Shown: one piece after another, positions 39,064 to 47,953 of the stretch
Position numbering within the stretch: the stretch's first letter is position 1
How the letters are laid out: each line of letters starts with the position of its first letter
NCBI GenBank assembly: GCA_947589215.1
Contig: CANQCL010000013.1
Span: 1-55,599 of the forward strand
Direction: 5' to 3'
From: an uncultured Clostridia bacterium
GTDB lineage: Bacteria; Bacillota; Clostridia; Oscillospirales; Ruminococcaceae
Length of the DNA stretch: 55,599 nt
Notes under the pieces: generated by a model
The model's database searches: none
Told to the model about the DNA's origin: nothing
What the model saw: the letters and a program-made list of their open reading frames with translations, nothing else
Translations under genes and position numbers: made by a program

Positions 39064-39876
39064 ATGATGAAAAAAGTTTTAAATCTATTGACAGCTTTGG
39101 TTATGGCTATCAGTTTGATAGGAGTTATTCCAGTTGTAAATGTATGTGGTGAAACCACAAATCCAACCACAGGTTTATCAACAACTGTTTTGCCTACGAC
39201 AGTTGTTAAGCCATCTTTAGTTACCAGACCAACTTCAATAAAACCAACTACACCGAAAAAAAGAACAGTTACTAAAGAAAAAACAACTATTAAAGCAACT
39301 GATAAGGCTACAAAAACCATAACCAAAGCTCTGGCTAGAGAAATAATGAAAAAGGCAAAAATTAAAAAACTTAAAGTTGCAAGTAGAGACAATAAAATAC
39401 TAGCAAATTGGAAATATATTAAAAATGCAACAGGTTATAAAATGCAAGTTTCAAACACTAAAAATTTCAAAAAAATAATTAAAACTGTTAATGTAAGAAA
39501 TCCTAAAGAAAAAATCGTTGATGGTGATAATATTGCTTATTATAAACCTAGTATGGCAGGTATTATGGTAAATAAAAAATTTCCAGCCGGTAATTCATAT
39601 TATATTAGGGTAAGAGCATACACAGCTTATAAAACTTCAACAGGAGTTAAAAAGAGAGTTTATAGTAAATGGAAAAAGTCTAAGAAAGTTAAGATAATTA
39701 AATCAACAATTAAAACATCTTGGTGGTTAACAGATCAGTGGAAAACTTATAGTTATATAGATATTAATAATAATTATTGGGATTCAAATGGATATTTCTG
39801 TAAATACGAAAATATGTTAAGAAAGAGTGGTGGTTTTTCTTCATATGAGATAAAACATATATTAAGCGAAATTTAA
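39064..39876 (+). CDS. Secreted Thr-rich protein with Fn3-like domain, 270 aa
   Basis: A signal peptide (about 1-30, ending VNVCGE) is followed by a Thr/Pro/Lys-rich linker (about 32-100) and an Fn3-like domain (about 100-215) whose NWKYIKNATGYKMQVSNTKN and YYIRVRAYTAYK segments match the C-terminal domain of the 1390-residue protein. The last 55 residues (SWWLTDQWKTYSY onward) are Trp/Tyr/Asn-rich and unassigned. GGGAGG precedes two adjacent ATGs (39064 and 39067). Expression must pass the poly-G leader and its terminator upstream. Confidence 0.82.
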   Translation: MMKKVLNLLTALVMAISLIGVIPVVNVCGETTNPTTGLSTTVLPTTVVKPSLVTRPTSIKPTTPKKRTVTKEKTTIKATDKATKTITKALAREIMKKAKIKKLKVASRDNKILANWKYIKNATGYKMQVSNTKNFKKIIKTVNVRNPKEKIVDGDNIAYYKPSMAGIMVNKKFPAGNSYYIRVRAYTAYKTSTGVKKRVYSKWKKSKKVKIIKSTIKTSWWLTDQWKTYSYIDINNNYWDSNGYFCKYENMLRKSGGFSSYEIKHILSEI

Positions 39877-39896
39877 ATTAAAGGAGAAAAGTAAAA

Positions 39897-39971
39897 ATGA
39901 CCGTTGCAAATTATATGAAAGAAATAATTGAACTAGAGAAAACGCAAGAAAGCGAATTATTAATGAATTAG
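39897..39971 (+). CDS. 24-residue ORF, possibly the front part of a frameshifted small coiled-coil gene
   Basis: AAAGGAGAA precedes ATG 39897. The frame encodes MTVANYMKEIIELEKTQES and ends at TAG 39969. A second frame overlapping its end reads KRIINELEKLKLTVKNGVG and continues to TAA near 40021, so one base of frameshift would join them into a charged helical protein of about 40 residues. The rest of the stretch to 40210 holds only the terminator below. Confidence 0.4.
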   Translation: MTVANYMKEIIELEKTQESELLMN

Positions 39972-40077
39972 AAAAGTTAAAGTTAACTGTTAAAAATGGG
40001 GTAGGAAGAAATACGATATAAAAGGAAGTCAATGTTAAGGTTTTGAAAAGTTTTAACAAATATAAACTAAACTGCAA

Positions 40078-40113
40078 AGCGTTCGGGTCAATAAAATGAC
40101 TTGAACGCTTTTC
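40078..40113 (+). terminator. Terminator before splB
   Basis: Stem AGCGTTC / GAACGCT extended inward by GTCA/TGAC, then TTTTCTCTT. Confidence 0.75.
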
Positions 40114-40210
40114 TCTTGCATCAAGCTACTAGCCTGCTGATACATAATGAATATTTAACACTTATGTACAAACAATAATACGAAACAAACTATAAAAAAA
40201 CGGAGTTAAT

Positions 40211-41206
40211 ATGTATCCTAAAAAAATTTACTACGAGCCTAAGGCACTTGACTATGAGCTGGGAAAAAAGCTGAAAGAAAAATACTCAGATGTTGAGTGG
40301 ATTCCTATTGAAAGCCATAACAATATCGAGGAATTAAGAACGAGAAGCAATGCCGATTTTGTTGAGATGAAAAAATATCTTATAATAGGCATAAGAAAGA
40401 CCCATAAATATGTGGAAAACCAAAAGGTTTCTGACTATCTTGTACCTTTTTCATCATCTGGCTGCAGTGCAATGTGTCTTTATTGCTATCTTGTTTGCAA
40501 TTATAATAAGTGTTCGTATCTGCGTGTTTATGTAAACATTGATTATATGCTTGATAAATTAATAGAGAGGTCACAAAAAACGGATAAGATCTGTACATTT
40601 GAAATCGGAAGCAACAGTGATTTAATATTGGAAAATCAAATTACTGGAAACCTTATTAAAACTATTGAGAAGTTCGCCGAGAAAGGACGAGGTTTTATAA
40701 CTTTCCCAACGAAATTCAGTATGGTTGACAACCTTTTATCGCTCAATCATAAGGGTAAAGTTATTTTCAGAATGAGCGTTAATCCTGAGATGATAATAAG
40801 AAAGGTCGAGATAGGAACATCTCATTTAATTGAAAGAATAGAAGCAGTTAATAAAATGTGCGATGCAGGATACAAGGTAGGATTGCTTATTGCACCAGTT
40901 ATTTTTGTTGATGATTGGAAAAGTCTATATATTGAACTTTTAGACACACTGTATGACCGACTTACTGAAAAGGTAAAAAAAGAAATGTTTATTGAAGTTA
41001 TTTTTATGACATACAGCTATGTTCAAAATGCAATTAACAGTCAGGCATTTCCGAATGCTTTGAAGATATATAATAAAGAGCTTATGACAGGTCGTAGCAG
41101 AGGAAAATACTATTATAAGCAGGAATACCGAGACGAAGCGGAAGTCTTTTTGCGTAAAGAAATAAAGGCACGGTTTGATGGAACAGAAATTGTATATGTG
41201 GTTTAA
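40211..41206 (+). CDS. splB: Spore photoproduct lyase family radical SAM enzyme
   Basis: The 331-residue protein has the radical SAM cluster Cys85-xxx-Cys89-xx-Cys92 within SSSGCSAMCLYCYL, the SP lyase form, followed by NKC. RVYVNIDYMLDKL and FRMSVNPEMIIRKVE also match the family. The enzyme repairs the thymine dimer called spore photoproduct during germination. With dpaAB in the same window this supports a spore-forming host. CGGAG precedes the ATG. Transcribed alone between two terminators. Confidence 0.92.
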   Translation: MYPKKIYYEPKALDYELGKKLKEKYSDVEWIPIESHNNIEELRTRSNADFVEMKKYLIIGIRKTHKYVENQKVSDYLVPFSSSGCSAMCLYCYLVCNYNKCSYLRVYVNIDYMLDKLIERSQKTDKICTFEIGSNSDLILENQITGNLIKTIEKFAEKGRGFITFPTKFSMVDNLLSLNHKGKVIFRMSVNPEMIIRKVEIGTSHLIERIEAVNKMCDAGYKVGLLIAPVIFVDDWKSLYIELLDTLYDRLTEKVKKEMFIEVIFMTYSYVQNAINSQAFPNALKIYNKELMTGRSRGKYYYKQEYRDEAEVFLRKEIKARFDGTEIVYVV

Positions 41207-41233
41207 TTTTAAATTAGAGGCACAGATGAATCG

Positions 41234-41270
41234 AAAAAACAGCCCTCGGCTAACTGCCGAGGGCTGTTTT
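41234..41270. terminator. Bidirectional terminator between splB and tRNA-Lys
   Basis: Stem AAAAACAGCCCTCGGC / GCCGAGGGCTGTTTTT, 16 pairs with a five-base loop. It ends both splB and the convergent tRNA transcript. Confidence 0.92.
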
Positions 41271-41346
41271 TGGTGAGCTATCGGGGATTCGAACCCCGGA
41301 CCCTTTGATTAAAAGTCAAATGCTCTGCCAACTGAGCTAATAACTC
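41271..41346 (-). tRNA. tRNA-Lys (anticodon TTT)
   Basis: The minus strand folds as a 76-base tRNA with encoded CCA. Acceptor GAGTTAT/ATAGCTC has one T-G pair. The D-arm is AGCTCAGTTGGCAGAGC, the anticodon loop ACTTTTAATC gives TTT, and the T-arm is CCGGGGTTCGAATCCCCG. The gene is intact. Confidence 0.97.
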
Positions 41347-41376
41347 AAAACACACTGTCTAAATTACAGCTTTATA

Positions 41377-41405
41377 ATTATAACAAATGTAAAAAGGCTT
41401 GTCAA
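41377..41405 (-). promoter_or_regulatory. Promoter of tRNA-Lys
   Basis: On the minus strand, TTGACA (41405-41400), 17-base spacer, TATAAT (41382-41377): perfect consensus, 30 bases before the tRNA. Confidence 0.85.
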
Positions 41406-41493
41406 TACTTTTTTCAAAAAAATTTGCTTTGCTTTTTTGAACTATTTTATACATAAAATCAAAGTCTATACTTATCCAAATAATTCTGTATTG

Positions 41494-41522
41494 TTGACAA
41501 CTAATCGTAATTATGATACTAT
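41494..41522 (+). promoter_or_regulatory. Promoter of nadA
   Basis: TTGACA (41494-41499), 17-base spacer, TACTAT (41517-41522). The spacer holds a near-palindrome ATCGTAATTATGAT that could be an operator. The stretch from 41407 to 41490 shows nothing else. Confidence 0.68.
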
Positions 41523-41610
41523 AGTCCTATAATAACAGTAGGAATGAGATTTGATAACATATAATGAAACAGCATAGTTAATTTTATTTTGCTGTGTATA
41601 GGTGATTAAA

Positions 41611-42531
41611 ATGGCGAAAACAGTTACAGAGGTTCAAAATGAAATACTTAAATTAAAAAAAGAAAAAGACATATGTATTCTGGCGCATAGTTATCAGGGC
41701 AGAGAAATCATTGAAATAGCTGATTTTGTAGGAGATTCCTTTGCGCTTTCTGTTAAAGCAAAAAGCGTACCCAATAAAACCGTGATAATGTGCGGAGTTC
41801 GTTTTATGGCTGAGACCGTTAAGCTTTTATCTCCCGATAAGACGGTTATATTGTCTAACAAAAATGCAGGCTGCCCTATGGCTGAACAGTTTGAAAAAGA
41901 TGAGATAGAATATATAAAAAAGAGAAACGGTGATCCCTGCGTAGTTTGTTATATTAATACAACAACCGAGCTTAAAACTGTTTGCGATGTCTGTGTTACT
42001 TCTTCGTCTGCTTTGAAGATAGTTGATAAGCTTGAAGATAAGAATATATTATTTATACCCGATATAAATTTAGGTACATATGTAAAGAATAATGTTAAGG
42101 GTAAGAACATTCAGCTTCTTCACGGGGGATGTCCTGTTCATGCGTGCGTTAATGAGAGCGAAGCAATAAAGGCAAAAGAGGCTCACCCGAATGCGTTGCT
42201 GTTGGTTCATCCCGAATGTTTGCCTGAGGTTGTAAAGCATGCAGATTATGTCGGTTCAACGTCTGGGATAATGGAATACGCTAAGAAGTCTGACGCTGAT
42301 GAATTTATTATAGGAACAGAGCAGGCAATCATAGAAACGCTTCAGTATGAGTGTCCTGACAAAAGCTTTTACCCTCTCAGCGTTAATATCATCTGTAGAA
42401 ATATGAAAGCCACAACGCTTGTTGATGTTTTGAACTGCTGTAAAGGAACAGGCGGAGAGGTTATTGAGCTTGAAGAGGAAACTATGAAAAAGGCAAGAAA
42501 ATGTATTGACAGAATGATTGAACTTGGATAA
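41611..42531 (+). CDS. nadA: Quinolinate synthase
   Basis: The 306-residue protein (ATG 41611, with AGGTGAT upstream; GTG 41602 overlaps that site) has HSYQGREI, the three 4Fe-4S Cys in MCGVRFMAE, LHGGCPVH and IICRNMK, plus GSTSGIMEY and GTEQAII. It condenses iminoaspartate with dihydroxyacetone phosphate to quinolinate in NAD synthesis. nadB and nadC, often in the same operon, are not adjacent. A terminator follows the stop codon at once. Confidence 0.95.
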   Translation: MAKTVTEVQNEILKLKKEKDICILAHSYQGREIIEIADFVGDSFALSVKAKSVPNKTVIMCGVRFMAETVKLLSPDKTVILSNKNAGCPMAEQFEKDEIEYIKKRNGDPCVVCYINTTTELKTVCDVCVTSSSALKIVDKLEDKNILFIPDINLGTYVKNNVKGKNIQLLHGGCPVHACVNESEAIKAKEAHPNALLLVHPECLPEVVKHADYVGSTSGIMEYAKKSDADEFIIGTEQAIIETLQYECPDKSFYPLSVNIICRNMKATTLVDVLNCCKGTGGEVIELEEETMKKARKCIDRMIELG

Positions 42532-42568
42532 AAAAACAGCTAAGGAGTTTTTCCTTTAGCTGTTTTTA
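42532..42568. terminator. Terminator between nadA and dpaB
   Basis: AAAAACAGCTAAGGA pairs with TCCTTTAGCTGTTTTT (one bulge), T run on the right and A run on the left; convergent genes. Confidence 0.85.
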
Positions 42569-42599
42569 CTTTTTGCTGGTTTATAAACGGGTTAAAACT

Positions 42600-43199
42600 T
42601 TATTTTTTCAGCATCGGCTGAATTTGCCTTCCCTCAAGAGCGTATGATATAGCTTCGGGTACAAGTTCAAAATGTGCCACGATTGAATTTGGCTTGTTGA
42701 TGTAATCGTCCTGTGAGTAGGGAACAAAGTAATAGTTTTTATAATTTTGCAGTGTTCCTATGTTCTTAGCGCTTGCTGAAAGAGCGTCGTTTGTTGAAAT
42801 TGCAATAAGTACGGGTCTTGAGTTTCTCAAGTGGGATTTGCACGCCATTGTAACAGGGGTATCGGTTATTCCCAGAGCCAGCTTTGCAAGAGTATTAGCC
42901 GTGCAGGGAGCTACCACAACAATGTCAAACAGCTTTTTAGGTCCTATCGGCTCGGCGTCCTCAATGGTGATGATAGCCTTGCGTTTGCATATTCTCTCAA
43001 GCCATTCAACATTGTCAGACGCCTTTCCGAAGCGTGTGTTTATAGTCGCTGAGTTAAACGACATTATCGGCGTTACTTCACAGCCGATCTGAACAAGCTG
43101 AGATGCGCAGGAAAACGCTTTTTCAAACGTACAAAAGGATCCGCAGACGCAGAACCCCACTCTCAGCCCGTCGAATATGTTGTCTTTATTTACTGCCAA
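42600..43199 (-). CDS. dpaB: Dipicolinate synthase subunit B
   Basis: The 199-residue flavoprotein-fold protein has the N-terminal GFCVCGSFCTFEKAF motif, PIMSFNSATINTRFG, the VVAPCTANTLAKLALGITDT block and a C-terminal NYYFVPYSQDD. These are typical of SpoVFB/DpaB. With DpaA it makes dipicolinic acid in the mother cell for the spore core. It overlaps dpaA by ten bases. Confidence 0.95.
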   Translation of the reverse strand: MAVNKDNIFDGLRVGFCVCGSFCTFEKAFSCASQLVQIGCEVTPIMSFNSATINTRFGKASDNVEWLERICKRKAIITIEDAEPIGPKKLFDIVVVAPCTANTLAKLALGITDTPVTMACKSHLRNSRPVLIAISTNDALSASAKNIGTLQNYKNYYFVPYSQDDYINKPNSIVAHFELVPEAISYALEGRQIQPMLKK

Positions 43200-44074
43200 G
43201 GATCGTCGCCCCTTTCATCGAGTATGTTGAGTATGGTATCCGCTATTATTTGTCCCGATGTTACAGGCGCAACCTTTCCCGGCAGGCTAAGAGCCCATAT
43301 TGTTTTAAGTCCAAGCTGTCTTGCGTTGTCAAAGTCAACACCGCCCGGCTTTGAGGCTAAATCAATGACCAGAGTGTTCTTGTTTATTTTCGATAGCTTT
43401 TCTTTGTCAAGAATTTTTGCAGGTACTGTGTTTACAATCAAATCAAATTTTGAGAGCCAGTTGTCGATTTTATCAATTTCAAGAGACTTGTATCCGTATA
43501 ATTCTGCCCAAGCAAATGCGTTTAGGTTTCTTGCACAAATTGAGACGTCGCTTTCCAAAGCTTTGAACAGCTTAGCGCAGGCTTTGCCGACTCTTCCAAA
43601 GCCTATTATAAGTGCCTTTGAGCCCGCTACCGTACACGGCATTTCTTCAATTGCAATAGACAAAGCACCTTCTGCGGTGGGAATACAGTTTTTTATTTTG
43701 AGCTCGTCACGGATATAATAGTCAACAGAGAAATGTCCGTGTTCAAAGAACAAGGTTCTCAGGTTTTTGCTTAAATTTCCTCCTACTACTATGCTGTGAG
43801 GCTTCATAGTGGAAATAGCGTCACTTAGAGTTATTTCTCCGTCATAGAACGGAGCGTTTACTGTCTTGTCGTCGTTGCTCGATATGATAGGTAGCACTAA
43901 AACGTCTATTTTTTCTTTTATTTCTTTAAGGCTTGATACCTTTTTAAGCTCAGAGTTTTCAAAAAGATTAAAGCCAAAGCAGTATACATCATGTCCTTTA
44001 TCTTTTAATCTCTTAGCTAAAAATGTTTGACGGGAATCACCGCCAAGCACTAATATATTTTTATTTTTAATCAT
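43190..44074 (-). CDS. dpaA: Dipicolinate synthase subunit A
   Basis: ATG 44074 is nine bases after GGAGGG; the longer open frame to 44209 has no ribosome site. The 294-residue protein has an N-terminal ILVLGGDSRQTFLAKRL motif, VVGGNLS and a C-terminal Rossmann domain ALIIGFGRVGKACAKLFKAL, then LVIDLASKPGGVDF and WALSLPGKVAPVTSG, all typical of SpoVFA/DpaA. It converts dihydrodipicolinate to dipicolinate with DpaB, which overlaps it. Expected regulation is by mother-cell sigma K, not verified here. Confidence 0.95.
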   Translation of the reverse strand: MIKNKNILVLGGDSRQTFLAKRLKDKGHDVYCFGFNLFENSELKKVSSLKEIKEKIDVLVLPIISSNDDKTVNAPFYDGEITLSDAISTMKPHSIVVGGNLSKNLRTLFFEHGHFSVDYYIRDELKIKNCIPTAEGALSIAIEEMPCTVAGSKALIIGFGRVGKACAKLFKALESDVSICARNLNAFAWAELYGYKSLEIDKIDNWLSKFDLIVNTVPAKILDKEKLSKINKNTLVIDLASKPGGVDFDNARQLGLKTIWALSLPGKVAPVTSGQIIADTILNILDERGDDPWQ

Positions 44075-44272
44075 AAGGGTTAGCCCTCCAAGCATAAGAT
44101 TTTTTATTATAAGAAAAATAAGGGATAGTTCATTATATGTGCTATTTTCTTTTGTGTTAATATTGAAAAAGCCTTTAAATGATGTTATACTTAATTTAAG
44201 AATTATCAACTTTTGTCTGTATTTTGAATAGATTAGATTTAAGATGAAATTCTAATAGAAACGGAGATTGGT

Positions 44273-45190
44273 ATGAATAAAATTTCTGTCGATAAGATTA
44301 ATTTGAATTTGCGTACCGATAGAAAAGGTTTTATAAACGAGTGTGAAAGAGAATATGATTCTCAGCTTCTTAAAACGGCAAGCGCAATAAGCGACCGTTC
44401 GTTTGACCGACCGATTATTTTGCTTTCAGGTCCGTCGGGTTCGGGTAAAACAACAACCGCGCTAAGACTTGAAAAGCTTCTTGAAAATTTGGGACATCCT
44501 TCAAAGACGTTATCTCTTGACAATTATTTTCTTCCACTTGAAGGGAATTTAGAGAATGTTGATTTTGAAGCCCCTGAGAGAATAGATATACCTTTCTTAA
44601 AAGAACAGCTTGAGGCTATTGCTAACTGTAAAGAGGTTCTTTTGCCCGACTTTGATTTCAAAACTCAGAGAAGGGTTTTGAAAGAAAGATATAAAAGAGA
44701 GAAAAACGAGATAGTAGTTATCGAGGGTATTCACGCCCTTAATCCTGATGTAACAGGAGACGGTGATGATTTTTCAAATAATATATATGTAAGTGTGAGA
44801 ACCAGAATAATAGATAAAGACGGCGTTTCGTTTCACCCGTCAAAAATAAGGCTGATCAGACGGATAATTCGTGACACGCAGTTTCGTGCAAGAAGTATTG
44901 AGACTGTACTTGAACATTTTAAAAGTGTAGAACGCGGTGAGAATTTATATATTATGCCGTTTAAAGAGCGTGCGCACTTTGAGATAGATACGTTTATTGG
45001 GTATGAGCTTTCTGTGTATAAGGACTATCTTATGCCTATGCTTTTGGAAATAAAGAATAGTTATCCAGATTATTATAAGTATGAATCTTTAGAAAAAATG
45101 TTTGAGCAGATTGATAGTCTTGACGATTCGCTTGTAGTTAAAAATTCGGTGGTAAGGGAATTTTACGGCGGAAGTGAGCTGGAATATTAG
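44273..45190 (+). CDS. Uridine kinase-like nucleoside kinase
   Basis: The 305-residue protein has a short N-terminal region, the Walker A motif LSGPSGSGKTTTALRLEKLL (about 51-70), LSLDNYFLPL, an LPDFDFKTQRR segment and VVIEGIHALNPD, followed by RIIDKDG and RLIRRIIRDTQFR. This is the uridine kinase/phosphoribulokinase fold in the long Clostridia form. It probably phosphorylates a nucleoside such as uridine; the substrate is not proven. rpe begins 31 bases after its stop, on the same strand. Confidence 0.87.
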   Translation: MNKISVDKINLNLRTDRKGFINECEREYDSQLLKTASAISDRSFDRPIILLSGPSGSGKTTTALRLEKLLENLGHPSKTLSLDNYFLPLEGNLENVDFEAPERIDIPFLKEQLEAIANCKEVLLPDFDFKTQRRVLKERYKREKNEIVVIEGIHALNPDVTGDGDDFSNNIYVSVRTRIIDKDGVSFHPSKIRLIRRIIRDTQFRARSIETVLEHFKSVERGENLYIMPFKERAHFEIDTFIGYELSVYKDYLMPMLLEIKNSYPDYYKYESLEKMFEQIDSLDDSLVVKNSVVREFYGGSELEY

Positions 45191-45221
45191 GCTTTCAAAT
45201 CTTGAAAGGAAGTTTAAAATT

Positions 45222-45875
45222 ATGACAGAAAAAAATATATTGGTTTCGGCTTCGATTTTAGGCTGTGACTTAGCAAATATTGAAAGTGAGATCAAGCGAA
45301 TAGAAAAAGCAGGCGCTGATTTTGTTCATTTTGATGTTATGGACGGAGTTTTTGTTGATAACATAAGCTTTGGGCTTCCTGTGCTAAAATCGGCAAAGAC
45401 AAAAACCAACTTGCCTTTTGATGTTCACCTTATGATAACTGAACCTGAAAAGTATATAGCTGAATTTGCAAAGGCAGGAGCAGATATTATAACATTTCAC
45501 TCTGAGGCGGCTAAAGACATAAAAAAATGCATTGATATATGTAGAAAAAACGGCTGCAAGGTTGGAATTTCTGTCAAGCCTAACACTCCGGCATCGGAGG
45601 TTTTTCCGTTTCTCGGAGAGGTTGATATGGTTCTCGTTATGACTGTTGAGCCGGGATTCGGCGGTCAGGGATTTTTGCCTTTTACTTTGGAAAAAATAGA
45701 ACAAATACGCAAAAGAGCAGATAAACTAAGTCTTGACATTGATATTCAGGTGGACGGAGGGATTACCGATGAAACCTGCAAGGATGTCAAAAAAAGCGGG
45801 GCAAACATACTTGTTGCGGGAACGTACTTGTTCAAAGCTGATAATATGAAAAAAGCGGTCGAGCTTCTTAAATAG
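45222..45875 (+). CDS. rpe: Ribulose-phosphate 3-epimerase
   Basis: ATG 45222 has GAAAGGAAG upstream; an in-frame ATG at 45174 lies inside the previous gene. The 217-residue TIM barrel has SASILGCDLANIESE, the metal His in FVHFDVMDGVFV, FDVHLMI, ADIITFHSEA, VEPGFGGQGF and QVDGGITDETC. It interconverts ribulose 5-phosphate and xylulose 5-phosphate in the pentose phosphate pathway, complementing rpiB in this window. Confidence 0.96.
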   Translation: MTEKNILVSASILGCDLANIESEIKRIEKAGADFVHFDVMDGVFVDNISFGLPVLKSAKTKTNLPFDVHLMITEPEKYIAEFAKAGADIITFHSEAAKDIKKCIDICRKNGCKVGISVKPNTPASEVFPFLGEVDMVLVMTVEPGFGGQGFLPFTLEKIEQIRKRADKLSLDIDIQVDGGITDETCKDVKKSGANILVAGTYLFKADNMKKAVELLK

Positions 45876-45877
45876 CT

Positions 45878-46447
45878 TTACTGATATAATTCGGAAATTT
45901 TACTTAGAGCATTACTGTTTATCAATAAATCGTAATGCTCTTTTGTTTGCTCAATAATAAGACGGTCGTTTGAGCTGTAGCATTTTATCTTTTTTATAAT
46001 CTTTGCAGCTTGTTTTATATATGTCTTAGGAAAAGAAATCAACAGCCTGTATATATTATCCGAATAAAATAGTACGCTTGACTTTATTATCAAGCTCATT
46101 TCGTTTTTAAGCCTTGAGCTTAGTTCAATAAGCTCCTTTATGCTGTCTGTCTGAAAAATTACGTCTAACATCATATGTGAATTTTCCTTATCGTATTTTT
46201 TGTAATTGTCTTTTTGGGTTATAAATACAACACAGCCGCCTGTAAACTCTTCAAATATCTCGACGTATATTTTATTTCCTATGTCGTAAAATCCGCTTCG
46301 CTTTAGTATGTTTATCAGAATATCCACTAGCTTTTTTGCTTCGGGAGAATTTCTGTCGCACTTTGAAAAGTCTATCTCAAGCATTACTAAATCATTGTGA
46401 GATAAAACTATTTTTATTGTGTTATTCGATATACGAATAATTCTCAA
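45878..46447 (-). CDS. MecA-like adaptor protein
   Basis: From TTG 46447 (GAGGTG six bases upstream) the 189-residue protein starts LRIIRISNNTIKIVLSHNDL, close to the N-terminal substrate-binding domain of MecA (LRIERIS...TKEDL), then a variable middle and a C-terminal domain (about 100-185) of MecA type. The longer frame to 46498 has no ribosome site. MecA delivers substrates to the ClpC protease in Firmicutes. It is convergent with rpe, two bases apart. Confidence 0.75.
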   Translation of the reverse strand: MRIIRISNNTIKIVLSHNDLVMLEIDFSKCDRNSPEAKKLVDILINILKRSGFYDIGNKIYVEIFEEFTGGCVVFITQKDNYKKYDKENSHMMLDVIFQTDSIKELIELSSRLKNEMSLIIKSSVLFYSDNIYRLLISFPKTYIKQAAKIIKKIKCYSSNDRLIIEQTKEHYDLLINSNALSKISELYQ

Positions 46448-46572
46448 GCCGTTCACCTCGCTTACTTTGAAAGTAATTACCCGTAGCCCGGAACACATTC
46501 GTTATGTTATAGTATTCCTGACGCCTTATTTCTGTGAAAATTTATTATTGTAAAAATCACCGTCAAAAAAAT

Positions 46573-46600
46573 AAGGCATACAAACATTTGCTTGTATGCC
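46573..46600 (-). terminator. Terminator of the GDSL esterase gene
   Basis: Stem GGCATACAA / TTGTATGCC. Read leftward it is followed by TTATTTTTTTGACGG. Confidence 0.8.
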
Positions 46601-46637
46601 GTTACTTGATGTCTTATTATATTTATCCTTGCATCTT

Positions 46638-47714
46638 TTACCAATGCTGATATCTTTTTATACTATATCTGTTTTTTCTTCTTCTCAGCAAAATAATAAT
46701 CGCTGATAAAGCTGCTATAAGTACCAGTGTTATCATTATAATAACCGGAGCAAACAACGGAGATCTTACCGCCCTTGAAGTGGTTTGTGTTTTCGGTACT
46801 TTCTCATTCACTGTGATACTTGCATAAAAGGTTTTGTCGTCAACTATTTGAGCTATGCACTCGCTTATTGCTTCGTGTCCCTTTGCATTAGGGTGAATGT
46901 CTGTTTTGCTTATGTTTGTAAGCTCTGTTGATTTACCGCAAAAGCTTGTATATACATCAGCTACGTTGTATCTTTGCTTATTGTCCTCAGTCTTTGAGTT
47001 CATATTTATAATTCGGTTTACCTCGTCAATTCTTGATACGAAAACATCAGTTATAATGCCGGGTATTTTAATCTTTAAGCCGTCAAGCGGATTATAAACC
47101 GTTTGAAAAACAATCTCAGCGTTTGGATTGATTTCATATATCTCATCGGTAATACCAATGAGATTGCCCTTTAATTTTGTAATATTGTTGCTTATTGTTA
47201 CAACCATTTTATTTAGCTTATCTAAAACATCGGGAGCGGTAAAGTCAAATTTAACTTCTGATTCTTCGCCGGTAAGGCTTGTACCCATAGTGTCGTTTAT
47301 AAACTGTAAAAGTGCGCTGAGAAGATCGTTGCCTCCTATTGAAATCAATATTAAATCAGATTTTTTTATGTCATTGTCGTAGTTTTTAGATTTAACTCTT
47401 GAATAAAGCTCTAATGAAGTCTGACCGTCAATTGCGTAATTGTAATAGTCGCTGTTCTGCGACAGCTTGTATTTCTTTGCGAGAAGATTAGCGTATGAGT
47501 TTGTGTTATAGTTATTTCCCTTTTTGTAATTTGCCAGACCAAAACCAGTAGAAATTGAGTCTCCCAGAACAAGCATACACTGAGGAGTGGAAACCTCGAC
47601 CTGCTTTGTTGTCGGCTCTGCAAATACTGTTATAATACTGTCTGAAAAAGAAACAGTCAAGGTAAAAATAACGCATATGATTGAAAAGAATTTGTTTTTT
47701 ATTTTTATCACCAT
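46638..47714 (-). CDS. Cell-surface SGNH/GDSL hydrolase with C-terminal membrane anchor
   Basis: The 358-residue protein has an N-terminal signal peptide (about 8-33), an SGNH domain with block I LVLGDSIS (catalytic Ser), GQTS, block III ISIGGNDLL and block V TDIHPNAKGHE (catalytic Asp and His), then a linker and a membrane helix (about 317-340) followed by LLRRRKNR. It should be held outside the membrane. Substrate is unknown; deacetylation of glycans or ester hydrolysis are the family activities. AAGGA directly touches the ATG, so the exact start is uncertain by a few codons. Confidence 0.87.
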   Translation of the reverse strand: MVIKIKNKFFSIICVIFTLTVSFSDSIITVFAEPTTKQVEVSTPQCMLVLGDSISTGFGLANYKKGNNYNTNSYANLLAKKYKLSQNSDYYNYAIDGQTSLELYSRVKSKNYDNDIKKSDLILISIGGNDLLSALLQFINDTMGTSLTGEESEVKFDFTAPDVLDKLNKMVVTISNNITKLKGNLIGITDEIYEINPNAEIVFQTVYNPLDGLKIKIPGIITDVFVSRIDEVNRIINMNSKTEDNKQRYNVADVYTSFCGKSTELTNISKTDIHPNAKGHEAISECIAQIVDDKTFYASITVNEKVPKTQTTSRAVRSPLFAPVIIMITLVLIAALSAIIILLRRRKNRYSIKRYQHW

Positions 47715-47953
47715 TCCTTGATTTTGATTGTCTTTTTGATTAAATTCTGTATTTTAAATTAATTCAACTTACCCATCATAAAATTATTATACATTAAAAG
47801 CTTTAATAAGGCAACTTTCGATATTTACTAGATATTTATATTATATATCTAAGGTGGCATCTGTATTTATATTGATATTTTTCCCGAAGTGTATTATTAT
47901 ATTAGTTGAGATTGCGGAGAAATACTGTGAAAAATGGTGTACGGAGAAATTTT

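Noticed and set aside
39039-39392. 117-codon minus-strand frame opposite the Thr-rich secreted protein
   Set aside because: Antisense shadow of a Thr/Lys-rich coding region with a signal peptide on the plus strand; no ribosome site.
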